Shown piece after piece: positions 39,713 through 51,024 of a stretch of 64,000 nt of DNA. The stretch is from contig NW_026570291.1 of the NCBI RefSeq assembly GCF_019649055.1, forward strand, positions 673,891-737,890. The letters run 5' to 3'. Each line of letters starts with the position of its first letter. Position 1 is the stretch's first letter. Source of the stretch: Paramacrobiotus metropolitanus (Eukaryota; Tardigrada; Eutardigrada; Parachela; Macrobiotidae). The translations under genes were made by a program, and so were the position numbers. Under the pieces are notes generated by a model. It was not told the origin of the DNA. It did no database searches and saw only the letters and a program-made list of their open reading frames with translations.

Positions 39713-42700
39713 TTAGAAACAACTTGACACCAGCCTGAAATCCTGATACGTGCTGGACAGTTCGGCGAAGGAATGTTCACTGCGCAGCTGATGCACAAAG
39801 CGCAGAACACACTGCACCATATAAGCAATGCATTTTGCCGCTTTTTTCGATGAGGGAAAGAAGCATCTGCAACATCACGCACTGCGATTATTTATCGCAG
39901 CCACACAAACATGGTAAACAAATCGGTAAAAATTCAATAATATTGACATGAAATAACAAAATAAGCAATATTTACGCTTTGCTCTGATGGCCGTGCTCTA
40001 AAACAGCCCTTAACGAATTCAATATGGCAGTATCTAACTGCTCTATTTGGCATTTGCTACTTATTTGTGTAGACAATCTGGACAAGTGACGCGGGCTTTG
40101 CATGTATGAGCGGAGGTCTAAAAGATACTACTGCATAAAAAAAACTGACGATGGTGGGATTTGAACTCCACGCCTACCGAAGTAGATTGGTGCTTGAACA
40201 GTTTGCTGTACATACGCCTCAAGTCTGCGTACCGTAAATAACCAACGCCTTAACCACTCGGCCACATCGTCTTCCGGTAAGATCGTCAGATTGAATCAAA
40301 CGATCGTTGAGTCACGCTCGTACAAGAAACATGTTTTATTTTCTTAATTCTGTCATAATCACTGTCCACAATAATAATTATTTTGTCATAAGTACTGTCT
40401 TATTAACCTAGTAACTCACCGCGCATGAACACTGTGGACATATTCACGGACAACATCACGGAGCCGATCAAAGTGTGGACAATTGTTCAACCGGGACTGC
40501 AGTGCTGCCCATGCCTCCTCTGTAACACTCTCCATGAAATACTCGTCCAGTGCCCGGATAACCTGCGCCATATTGTGGCGGAAGATGTTGAGCTGCTGCC
40601 GATGTGACTCGTTGTCATCGGCGTAGCGGGCGTCGGACAGGATGGAGAAGGCGTCCTGCAGTACCCACATGCAGCCTTTAATACGGAGGAGTCGCGTAAA
40701 ACTCCGTTGGCTTGCTCCATAACGGCGCTGGTTAACAGCATCCCGACCGGCCATGGAATCTGACCAGAACAAACAGGCACATTAAAAACACAGTCATAAC
40801 ATGATTTATTTATACTAGTATCAGTCTGAACACAAAACTGAGAAAAACTCGCGACACATCACACAACCAGAAAAAGGCATAGCAAATCGAAATGTACTTA
40901 ATTAAGATATTTTTGAATCTGACATACTGAACAAGCAATCGCAATACGTCTTTGTTGGATCAACTCGGGGAATTTTAAAACTACCGGCATGGAAATAAAT
41001 GTTAATAATGCAATGCATAATTTGTTTATAATCATTTCCGTCGCTCTTTGAAATACTAAAAAGAAAATATTAAAAACACTACTAAACGAATGTACTAAAA
41101 TTAACGCTAATAACTAAAGTGAAAATCATACTAATTTAACTAATAACTGTAATACTCTGTAATTGTGTAGTTTGGTGTATAATTGTGTTAATTTCTGTAC
41201 AACTGGTGTATGCACACTGCACAGCGTACCTCGTATTGCAGACAGAGATAATCAGCAATATCGTACGATGCCGGCATTCTTTCCTGGCCGTTGCTTGATC
41301 CACTCAGTATCGTCACTGCCAGAGTCTTCTTAGCAAGAGCCATCCAACCAACTGACTGATTCTCCTCATAGACATTTAGGCTGCTTTCGAAGATATCCAG
41401 AAAAGCGATTATGTCCAAACAGGGCCTCAACGGGAATCTAGCAGCCTGTGAAAACATTGTGAAAATCAATCATCGAATACTGCATCGAATGTGCAACAAA
41501 AAACAGGAAGTTTACAAAATAATTAAAAACTGATCACAACATATACTCGTACCCTTTGGTAAACACCCGATACGAATGCCAGGGAAAATGCTCCATCAGT
41601 GAGGAAGAAATAATTGTGGAGGATGCGTAAATGATCCAGGAGATTTTGCTGATTAATGAAAAGATCCATCAGGGCAAACTGAGCCAGCTCGGTTCTAAAC
41701 GCAGACAACACACCATTCAAATTCAGTCACAAAATTATGCACCTGAGTATAAAGCAACGAAGAATTAATAAAATTACTGACTGCAGATTATCCTAAAAGT
41801 ACAACTTAAATTATAAGTACCTAATTCAATTTTTAACACCAGTTACATTAAACGTCGAAAAACTGCAAATCAAAATCTCGATCATGCAACTTACTGAATA
41901 CTGGAAACGGGAAGAATCACGTTACGCAGAAGCGCTCGGAAGGATCCGAGACATCGTTGCAGATTATTTTGGAAAGCGGATGAATCACCGCTCTGTTGAC
42001 TGATTTGCGATACCAATCCATCCATCTTTAGGCTGCATTCTGTTGTAAGAACAAATTCTTCTTATAAGATTTTGAAAGTACCGGTCTGATTTCACAACGC
42101 ACCTGATCCCATTCGATCCGGACGAAAATATCCAGTTTTATCTATGATACGCTGGCGAACACCAGTTGCATAATTTTCTAGCACTTCCCGATAGGATGTT
42201 ACATCTGCCGCCGCAGAAATGCAGAACATGGGAGCGGCTCCCTCTTTCGGCAGTATGGGATGGAGACGATCAATGGCGCCGATCAAATGCAAACATCGTC
42301 CGCTGGTGGCCGCATCCAGCAAGAATTTTGACAAGAACGTCGGGATTATTTCCTAAAATAGTCACACACAGTCTTAAGCAAATACAGTCAAATAACTTTG
42401 CAGGAAACGCGGTTTTATTTGTGTAGATAATGCATGATAACAACTGCAACATAAAATTCACAATGCAATGTCTTTGAAATGCAAGTGCAATCTCGCTTCA
42501 TTTAAAGAATACATATTTTCTAGTTTTACTTTTTTTCAAGATCGTAATTGTGTCACTGTATCAAGATTGTATTGTACGTTTTCTGATGGGTATAAAGCCC
42601 ATTTCGCGACTATCTAACCAACAGATTTTACCGTCGAGAAGAGTTCATTCTGCCATAAACTTCAGGCGATTTCTTTTCCCGTTGATCGTCGATCAGGATC

Positions 42701-45250
42701 CCAAATTCTCCCAATGAACGATCGTACCGACCATACAGCGCCAAATTCGAAACGAAGTTGGCGAACGGTTTGGCCGTTTCATCCAGGAGAAATACAACCA
42801 ACGGAAAAAGATGTTCGGATTCCAGACAGTCTTCCGCACAGTCGTACAAGTACTGCAGTAGGGCGTAACTGCAGTTGGGCAGTCCATGGGAATCCACAAG
42901 CGAACCCGCCTCAGAGCAGATCTGCAAAATACAACAAATCATTTGGGATAAGCTGATTTATATTATATAATTTACGCGAAAATACGAAAGAACAAAAATT
43001 TTACGAGACAACGTCCACGCAAAATCTGCAAACTGCCGGCATAAAAACTTGCTTGCTACCATTTTCCAATTATGATTAAAAGAAAGAAGAAAAAATGCAA
43101 GATCATATTGAAGAGGTTGATTAATCAAATGTTTCATCGATAGTACTGAAGCGCGTGCGTCGTGAATACAGTGAAAGTTCTAAAAGAACAAATCGCGACT
43201 CATAGGCGAAGAAAAACATAAATTCAATTATTTCACAAATCAATCACAACGGCATCGAAATGTGCGTCACGTCGCTACACAGAAAGAATTTCTACCTGTA
43301 ATAAACAATCCAAAGGCCGGCTGAAGCGTCGCAGAATATTACAGGTTCTGAGTAGATCACCCCGAACTTCCGCTAGATTATAATCCACATTGGAACTCCA
43401 GGCTGTTAGGTACGTTCTCACCGCCGAGCAAAACTGGAGGAAAGTGCTGCCCACATCACGCAGCTGGCGTTCATCAGCAGACTGCAAGAACGAGCGCACT
43501 TTCCATATTACACTTCCGCCATACGCTGCATCACTACAGACACCTTCCACGGCGGATTTGGACAGTCCTTCCACGCAAAATCCCTGGATCGCCCTAAAGA
43601 CAGTTCTGATACTGTAATTAAACAACTACAGGAAACCAATTTTCCTCCCACAAAATTTATTTATTCTAAACTGTTTTTGTGGGAGGTTTTTTTCCACAAA
43701 AAATCTTGTCGTTCGATAAAAACAGTTAGAATTCTCGCATAAATAAAACCAGTCTAAAATAGCCATTAATGTTATTAATATGCTTTTAATTGTTATTGGC
43801 TTATTGCCATTGTTTTACCGAAACATGCCATTGTCAGCATTCCGTTCGAATATCGACGACGGAAGACCCTTAAAACATTTCCCTATTTCCGAAGTGAACT
43901 GTCCAACAGTCAGCAGCCACACCGTGTCGGAGAAACCTTCTTGGCAGGCAGTAATGTGAAAACGATTAACTTCCGGTGTAAACAAACAGTCGCCAATAAA
44001 CCGCTTGATATTGTTCGGCGCTGCCGGCTTTCTTAACTGACGCAGTTGGCTGGGCTCGTACGGGTATGGAAGGCGATTCATATTCTGGTTTTATCTCTCT
44101 CAGATTTTCACTGAAAAAGCAAAAACCATATTTAACAAAACTATATTAAAAATATCCTATATAACAAAAAAGGTATTTAACCAAAAACGTATTAATAAAA
44201 CAACATAAATCTACGTTTAACAAAAATGGTATTTAACAAAATCATATTAACAAAAACCATAAATCACATTTAACGAAAATCGTATTTAAAAAAAAGCAAA
44301 ACATCTTAGAAAGAACAATAACAACGAAAAAAACTCTAAAAACAAATCTTGGCAATGACAATCAAACAAACGACTTTCCATTGATCTGGAAATCCATTAT
44401 TTGTACTGCAATCGAGAGTAATTAAATCGTACAATATTTCAGATCGTTGTTCGTAAATTCCTCTCGGGGATACTGCAAAATCGCCATCCAGTCGGTCTTT
44501 CTGAATATTCCAGAACGCCTGTTAAAAAGACAACGCACTCAGCCGTGGCGACACCAAAAAATTTTTTAATGCATTTTTCTGTACCTTTTCGTAATTGCAT
44601 GCATCAACGAAGGTTGTCCTCGGTCTTTTCCCGGACGAGTCGCCACCCGCATTCCAGTTCCGCAGAAGGGAAAAAAACACCAGAAAATCCTTGCCATTTT
44701 CATAACCTACAATTTCTCGTCATTGAACACCATCGTATACTTACTATGAATATACTATGATGCTTATGAATATTTACAAATATTTATAGATCTGTGTCTT
44801 ATACAGAGAAAAAGTTAAATAATTGGTAAACCAGAAAATCGATAACTATGAAGGTGTACGTAAATCAAAAGATACAAATAAAAAAACTAAAAAAAATTTA
44901 AAAACGTTTAATTTAAACGCTCATTATCAGCCTATAATTCTTGGTGGTCTGAAAAGTATGGCAAAAAATTCAAATTACAATTCCTTTGTGAATTTCTGCG
45001 GATAATTACCGAGCACATTCGACAAGGATGTTGTCAAGAGTTCCGCGAAGGCTTCTCCAAAGCGCAGCAATCCATCCACCATCAGCATCTCCGCATCCAC
45101 CGACTCCTGCGTCCCCGTACTGTGTCCCGGATTTAGGATATTATTCCAGAAAAGTTCCTCCAATTCTTCTACGGAATCCCCATTCGCACAGGTACCCGAT
45201 AAGGAACGGCAGAGCTGTCGCACTTTGGATTTGAGGATGACGCCTGGTTT
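39713..45250 (-). CDS. Gamma-tubulin complex component (GCP5/6-like), 12 exons, 5' end incomplete
   Basis: Subunit of the gamma-tubulin ring complex that nucleates microtubules at centrosomes. Exons: 45250-45010, 44706-44585, 44518-44375, 44084-43819, 43611-43296, 42921-42632, 42352-42103, 42039-41895, 41694-41553, 41445-41230, 40759-40420, 39866-39713. Landmarks: LYDCAEDCLESEHLFPLVVF and FGILIDDQREKK (GRIP1), LRILHNYFFLTDGAFSLAFV, DYLCLQYEIPWPVGMLLTS, RLLRIKGCMWVLQD and RHNMAQVIRALDEYF (GRIP2), CFFPSSKKAAKCIAYMVQ near the C-terminus. Phases match except for two one-base losses: a T3 run at 42650-42665 (before LWQNELFST) and a T4 run at 40698-40701. Adding one base at each gives 876 codons. 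Compared from memory with human GCP5 (YKVPWPVDIVIS, RNFFLMEGGD) it is closest to GCP5, but GCP6 is not excluded. The true start was not found, and the donor at 44375 (GTCGTT) is weak. Confidence 0.87.
40137..40144 (-). terminator. Pol III oligo-U terminator of the tRNA-Leu gene
   Basis: Eight consecutive T on the minus strand beginning one base after the tRNA discriminator A. Confidence 0.75.
40146..40271 (-). tRNA. tRNA-Leu(CAA), split by a ~42-nt insert before the anticodon
   Basis: Class II tRNA. The acceptor stem GACGATG pairs perfectly with CATCGTC, followed by discriminator A as in Leu. The D arm is TGGCCGAGTGGTTAAGGCG. The anticodon stem TTGGT / ACCAA has its halves separated by ~42 nt, then loop TTCAAGC giving anticodon CAA. 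The variable arm is CTAC-TTCG-GTAG, and the B-box GTTCAAATC is present. The insert sits on the 5' side of the anticodon loop, not at the usual 37/38 site. The T stem has one surplus base (GTGGAG against CCCAC). An A8 run on the plus strand just downstream gives a U8 terminator. Mature length would be 84 nt. It lies in the last intron of the GCP gene, same strand. It could be a functional gene with an odd intron, or a decayed copy. Confidence 0.72.
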
Positions 45251-46229
45251 CTGCAGGTCCTCGGTTTGGGGTGGATGGACGACGCGAGATTAAGGAGCGT
45301 GGATTTTGAATACGGCCTGCAGATTTCATGATGGCAACGGAAGACCCAGCGTCAGGCGACGTAAGATCCAGTGAACAAATCAGGAACCAGTCCCGCAGTT
45401 ACGCCAGCTGCCACATGGCATTTCTGACGCGAGAATGGAAACTGCCAATGGCAAGAATGGTAAATTTTATTTTAATATGGGATCATTCGACTGCAGTGAT
45501 GAGAAAAGTGCGCAAAAGAAACAACGATTAATAGAAGAGGTCTAGCGATCACAGCTGTGGCTGTTTTGAAGGAAGATATAAATATTAAATATAAAATCAA
45601 ATTAAACTGTTTTTGCCTGTTCAGAAAACAAGTTGAAAAACTACCACCGAGTAAACTGTTATTATGCCGTTTTACGAGTACTCACTACTCAGTACGTCCA
45701 CAAAAGAGCACTTCCGTTCCAGTAACCAGGCACCGCGGGCGGACGGGGAAAGTCAATCGTAAGCGCGAAATGAGCGGCTTTGTATTGTGAGCATTTTTGT
45801 ATTCTTTTTATTCGACGTCAGTATAAGTACGGTTTTAGACTTTTAGTACACTTCAGATGACTTCGATGATCGATCAACTGGAGAAGGGACAATTATCGTA
45901 CAGCTGGCAGGTCTTGCTACTTGGGACCGTTTCAAGATTCAAATTAATTTGAATATATCAATAGTAAGTACTTGTACGGTAGTAAGTATTTAACTTTGCG
46001 TTCCTTTCTGGCTGTTGATTAAACAGGATGCATTACACGTATCTACTTTAACATCAAAATTTTAGTTCCAAAGTGGTTACAGTAATTATGTACAATAGGT
46101 AGGTACAATATTACTGACGCCTCTAGGTAGCCAAATATACACGTAATTATGCATGTGTCTAATAAAGACTGTACAGACTGAAAACTGCGCAAAAGAAATA
46201 ACGATTAACAAAAGAGAACTAAGGATTAT
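45251..46229. other. GCP 5' flank; no resolved gene
   Basis: Should contain the missing first exon(s) and promoter of the GCP gene. On the minus strand the frame of the first listed exon stays open a little further, to about 45290. Frames at 45328-45531 and 45557-45790 (+) have no recognisable content. A TACGAGTACT motif is at 45674. Confidence 0.4.
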
Positions 46230-47660
46230 GGAAGCCGAGAGCCGCAAAAGGCATTCGGCGTTATAGCGTTATAGTGACCTCTGCCTTCTTTCTTCATTGT
46301 ATTACTTGCGTTAGACTTGCTGCATTACTTCGTGCGTTGTCTGCTGCATCCAGAGTTTTTGATTTGTCCGCCTTACTTCGTTCAGCTAACTTCTTCGCTT
46401 CTTGCATGCATTTCTGTAGCAGTACTTCGCACACTATATCTGTACAGTATTTATATGACACTCAATCGCGACGCTGGCATCCGAGATTGCGGACTTTCAC
46501 CCGGATGGGTACTGCAGCGTGGCAGTAGAGCAGTGGCAGACAATTACAAAAAGTGATGCGCCGGATGTCAATATCCGCAACCTGCAGAAAGTATGCTGCG
46601 GGTTAATGAAGCTCGAAATGCTGCGGGCTGAAACTCGAGCGTCAGTCAGGCGCCCTCGGCTGCGCGGCGTAAGCACAAAAGAGAATGGGGCTTGGCTAGA
46701 GACGTTACCGGCAATCTCACTTGGAAATCTGCTGACGGACTCTACCCTGAGAATCGCTGTTGGGCTACGCCTCGGTGTAGCTATCGTCACTCCGCACCGC
46801 GGGGACTGGGTGGACGCCCGAGGCTACCATGGCCTTAGGCCCTTAGCTGCAAGAAAAGTCGAGGCAGGAAGCCCAGACACAGCAGCCTGAACGTTGTCTG
46901 TAAACCGTAAACGAGCATTCGTATCAGCCGGAAATCGAAACAGAACTTGAACCAGCGGGCTTATGCCGAACGGATGGCGTCACGTAGGTTCCGTGAGAAA
47001 GGGGAAGAATGCTGACTTGAGATATAACATGTGTCTGAGCATGCCTTCTCGCATATCGCGGCAACATCCGTGCGAGCTGGAGCAGCGGCGGCAGAGGCCG
47101 AACAGGATTAGTTAGCCAAGTACCAGAGCATCACCCACGACTACTTGATCATCGCTTTGGGCTTCGAGAATTCGAGAAGCTGCTTACGGAAGTTGGTAGG
47201 AGGATACGGCAAGAAACCGGCGAGGCAGGAGCATCGAAATATCTACGCCAGCGGATTAGCATAGAAATCCAGCGCGGGAACGCGGCCTCCGTTCAGGGGA
47301 CAGATCCCCGGGAAGCAAATCTAAATCAGTTGTTCTCTGTTCTTAGACCTCCCGAGGCTGTTTCTGCTAATTGAGTGTACTGCATTGTGATGTTAATGGT
47401 ATGAAGTGCTTTATTTGTAAACGACTGCAGCATACAAATCAAAAAACATTAATAAGTTAACCAAACGGTGAAAGAAGAATTTATTATCACAACAGAAAGA
47501 GCTCAGTAAACTTTTCAACTCCGTCCATTGTTCCGAAAACTGAAGCCGCATTTCCCCGCTGAATCTCCAGGGACAGTCGCTGTCGTAGAAATTCATGGGA
47601 GCGAGCCTCTCCAGTTTGATGTTAATTGTTTTTCTACTAGCGGAATGGGTATAATAATTT
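46230..47660 (+). mobile_element. Decayed non-LTR retrotransposon 3' end (copy A), interrupted by a nested insertion
   Basis: Plus-strand remnants of a retrotransposon C-terminal region. Around 46655-46830: RPRLRGVSTKENGAWLETLP, LGNLLTDSTLRIAVGLRLGV, then a broken zinc knuckle (the Cys-x-Cys is replaced by RGDW). After frame shifts, ~47025-47160: VSEHAFSHIAATSVRAGAAA. Finally ~47267-47370: IQRGNAASVQGTDP and LNQLFSVLRPPEA with a stop. The 3' tail AGCGGAATGGGTATAATAA at ~47640 matches that of copy B. The segment 46230-46430 (starting near GCCGAGAGCCGCAAAAG) matches 50370-50500. Stops and shifts show it is dead. The family is the same as the more intact reading frame at 58122-58841. Confidence 0.75.
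47398..47616 (-). mobile_element. Nested 5'-truncated retrotransposon 3' end with 10-bp target-site duplication
   Basis: Inserted in the 3' tail of copy A. TGATGTTAAT flanks it at 47388-47397 and 47617-47626. Read on the minus strand it encodes the last residues of a related element, HEFLRQRLSLEIQRGNAASV then FGTMDGVEKFTELFLL and stop, followed by a short 3'UTR ending in ACAAATAAAGCACTTCATAC. Copy B (50366-50675) carries the uninterrupted tail GATGTTATTTGTTTTTCT, so the empty site is known. The insert is 219 bp. Confidence 0.8.
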
Positions 47661-49600
47661 GAAAGTTGTATTTACAGTAATATAGATATACCACATCAAG
47701 TACTGGGTGGCCGAACAAAATGTCGGTCTTTTTCTTTGAAGTGTTGCGGGTCCATCCAGCCTTTAATTGACAGCTTTCTAATTTCATTTGAAAGAGCAGT
47801 GTTCGTTTCATATAAAAAATAAGAAAACCAACATTCTACAAAGCTTTGAATTTTTTACAAATTCTTTGGAAAAAATGGGTGGAGTTGGGTGATGTCCCGG
47901 AAACCCAAATTCAAATTTGGCATTTTTGAATTCAAAATCGCCGTTATTCGACGAAGTATTTTCATGGGTGTAGCTTTACTATTTCGGGTAGTTTCTTGTT
48001 TCTTTGTTCTTGTTTCTTGTTTTTCTTGTTGTGTTTCTTGTTTTTTTCCTTTTAAAAAACTGTGACCTTTACTGGATGTGTTTGGGCCAGGAGCGGTAAG
48101 CACAAAGCCCGCACATATGATTCTCGTGAAATCAGCTAGCCGGTGTTTTAAAAATAAATTCCTCTCCGACGCTTCAGAAACTGATAAGGCTTAAACGTAT
48201 TTCTATAAAAGCAATTATTTAGCTACAGTACATTTATCGTCCAAATTGACTTATCTGGTTGCAGCCTGTTTTGCAGCAAAAAAATTTCCCTAAAATAAAC
48301 GAAAAAATCTGACAAAAAACTTGCAGTTTTTCGAAAAGCCACAAAATGCGGGAACTGCGTAGCTCATTCAGAGCACGCACCATGCCAACAACTTTTTTTT
48401 CTTTTAAAAGCAAAAGGTTTTCGCTAAGTAAATCAGCTGAAAAAGTTAAAATATTCAGTGCTGGAAAAACGTATCAGCAGATTCAAAAGTTTGCGATCTG
48501 GGACAAAATAAATTTCCACACGTTTTTAATTAGCACCGTTATTAATGAGCATGCATTAATTTTCTGAAACAAATTTCACTGTTTATAGTAGCTATATACG
48601 TAGTAGCTATCCTGTTTATAGTAGCTTTATATCCCAGGTTTAAAATCCCAGCTTTTAAATTTTCTATCGAACGACTCTAACTTCTTTACAGATTTTACTG
48701 TTTGGCCAGGTTTAAAATCCCAGCTAGTATGTCACCCTAGCCGGAAATGGGCTACCTGCTCCACGATGAATAATAATAATAAAAAAAAGCAGTGACAACA
48801 AAATTACAGGTTCATATCTTAGCTCTGCACTTTAGTTTGGTTACAGAACAACATATCTTAGCTGGCATGTCATTAAATAACACTGCTATTCCAAACCAGA
48901 AGCGGCTCCAGTATTTTACTTTCCATTAATATTATTCTTTTATTACAACAAATTTTAAAATGTGGTTTCGTAAAGGGTCTGGTTTTATGTTAGTGCTCAT
49001 ATAGCCACTAGTTACTGGAAGATGCAACCGGAAGCCCAAAACTGAGAGTGATGGCGTAATTTCCTACTGTACTGGAAAAAGCTCATCAATGGTTACACCC
49101 AACAACTGCGCGAATGAACCTTTTTGAAATTCGGTGTACGTTGATTTTCGCCTAAAAAACAATTTACAAAGTATTACGGTTAAGATGCGATTATTGTGCA
49201 CTGGTTGATGGAACCAAAAGTTTTCTGTTGCTGTTGCTTTGTTAGTTGTAATGTTTACAACAAAGGCATTTGAGGATTAATACTATCATAATATTACTAA
49301 ACTAACTTAGTGTAAGTTAGTTTAGTAATACTTAATATGACGCGCGCGCAGTAGCAGTAGCACGGTAGTAGCAATAAACGCGCAGTAGCAGCAGCAACTT
49401 TCCGGGAATAAAGGCAAATTTTCGGGAATAAACTTACAAAGCTCCCAGAAAATCCCGGACGGAAGTACTTTAACTGATCACAAACTGTAAGTCCATTATT
49501 ATGTGATTAATACAATATAAATATTATTGTAGGCAGTGCGCGATGCATTCACTATAAACATTGACGAATGTTACAGCAGACGAAGTACTGTATATACTGT
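47661..49600. other. gene-poor repeat-flank sequence
   Basis: No supported gene. 47860-48100 contains a T-rich/A-rich run, read on the minus strand as a KKQETRTKKQETTRN low-complexity frame. 49335-49400 has short GCAGTAGCAGTAG-type repeats. Around 48580-48730 the phrases 'TTTATAGTAGCT' and 'CAGGTTTAAAATCCCAGCT' each occur twice. Confidence 0.5.
49292..49330. repeat. perfect inverted repeat, 18-bp arms, 3-base spacer
   Basis: TATTACTAAACTAACTTA (49292-49309), GTG, TAAGTTAGTTTAGTAATA (49313-49330). Confidence 0.95.
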
Positions 49601-49706
49601 ATGTAAGACAGCGCACGAAGTAACGCAGCAAGTGATAAGGATCACGTAAGTGGTACGATGTAGGGCGAAGACAGGTGGTTACAACCAGCCGTTACTACCG
49701 TTACTG

Positions 49707-50351
49707 ATCGGTAGGAACTACGTCTACCGCGTCCGATCACTTCGGCCGCACAGATTCACTTCGGCCAACGTTCCTTTCGGCCGTAGCTCACTTTGGCCAG
49801 CACTCATTTCGGCCAACGCATTTCGGCAACTGCTCATTTTGGCCATCTTTGGTTTTCTTAGGTTTCTTAGTTTTTTTGGTTTTCTTAGGTTTCTTTCGAT
49901 TTCTTTGTTTCCTTAGGTCTTTTCAAGTTCTTTGGTTTCTTAAGTGTTTTAGGTTTCGTACAATAGCTTTCGTCCGGTGAGGTTCTCTCAGGTTCAGGCA
50001 CTTGTCCAAGACTTCGTGTGATCGATCTTGTGGCGGTCGGCGAGGTTTACGTCAGATCCAAATGCGTAAGGGAGACATGATGGTAAGAGGGACAAGTCAA
50101 AAATAAGTCACAGAATACTGAAAATAGTACGTGCAGAAGAGATAGAAACAAAGAACAAAAAGCAGGTACAACGAGGAGTCGCGCACTGCTGACTAAAAGG
50201 TTTCGGTAGCCACATTTCGGCCAAAGTTTTCTGTGGCCGAAGTGATTAATGCCCGATTCGGCCGAAGTTTCCTGTTTTGAGCGGCCGCCGTTCAAAACTT
50301 TGGCCGAAATGAACGTGGCCGAACTGAAAACGGCCGAAGTAATCGGTAGGA
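49707..50351. mobile_element. TTCGGCC-rich inverted-cluster element with 10-bp flanking direct repeats
   Basis: The exact decamer ATCGGTAGGA occurs at 49707-49716 and 50342-50351. Inside the left end (49732-49850) the heptamer TTCGGCC or TTTGGCC recurs at ~10-25 bp spacing on the plus strand. Inside the right end (50205-50340) the same heptamers occur mainly in the opposite orientation (GGCCGAA). The middle holds T-rich GGTTTCTTAG-type repeats and no recognisable protein, although a 142-codon minus frame spans 50047-50475. The structure fits a non-autonomous DNA element or foldback; the family is unknown. Copy B of the retrotransposon starts ~15 bp beyond the right flank. Confidence 0.55.
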
Positions 50352-50365
50352 TGTAGGCACGAGTG

Positions 50366-50675
50366 ACCAGTGGAAGCAGAGAGCCGCAAAAGCCTTCTAC
50401 CTTGTTGTAACTGCTGCCTTTTCTTCCTTCATTACTTACGTTACTGTGCATCACTTGCTGCATTACTTCGTGCACGGTGCACTGTATTACTTACTTACTT
50501 ACTTTGTATTGCGCGGCAGCGCGGCCTCCGTTCAACCGGGAACAGCGCCACCGGGAGCAAATTTAGATCAGCTGTTCTCTGTTTTTAGACCTCCCGAGGC
50601 GGTTTTCTGCTGATTGAGTGTATTGCACTGTGATGTTATTTGTTTTTCTATAAGCGGAATGGGTATAATAAAAAT
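50366..50675 (+). mobile_element. Internally deleted retrotransposon remnant (copy B)
   Basis: Joins a 5' segment matching 46230-46430 (AGAGAGCCGCAAAAG, then CTTGCTGCATTACTTCGTGC) directly to the C-terminal coding end (AASVQPGTAPPGANLDQLFS, VFRPPEAVFC, stop) and the same 3' tail AGCGGAATGGGTATAATAA. No room remains for RT or endonuclease coding, so it is non-autonomous or decayed. An inverted scrap of the same 5' segment lies at ~49608-49640. Confidence 0.7.
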
Positions 50676-51024
50676 GCACTTAATTAGTAGTACTTAATTG
50701 CTACAGGTTGCGCAGAAACACAGCGTATGCTGTTAAGTAAACAATCATATTGTTTCTATTAATACTCCACTCCTTGTAAGGACTACGCCGTATATTTATG
50801 CAACAACAACAACAAATATTCCACAATGAGCTGAAAATACAGTATAAAATCTTAACAGCACTGTTCTTTATGTTATTGCTGATAATATAATTATAACGCT
50901 CCCTACAGTTATTTATTAAGAGAAATACTCCCAGAATGGCCAGCGAAGCCACGGAGCAAACAGTGGCCCATCTAGATGGCATTCCAGATTTTATCGACGC
51001 AGCCAACAATTTGTTCAGGTCGAA
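50676..51024. other. no gene seen
   Basis: AT-rich sequence with a 102-codon minus frame (50701-51009) that contains hydrophobic and Cys runs but no family I recognise. It includes a short CAACAACAACAACAA run at ~50802. Confidence 0.35.

Noticed and set aside
47860-48100. 82-codon KKQETRTKKQETTRN minus frame as a coiled-coil gene
   Set aside because: Simple low-complexity TTTCTTGTTTC repeat read in one frame.
49707-50351. CRISPR-like array of TTCGGCC repeats
   Set aside because: Repeats are 7 bp, irregularly spaced and switch orientation. The genome is animal; no cas genes.
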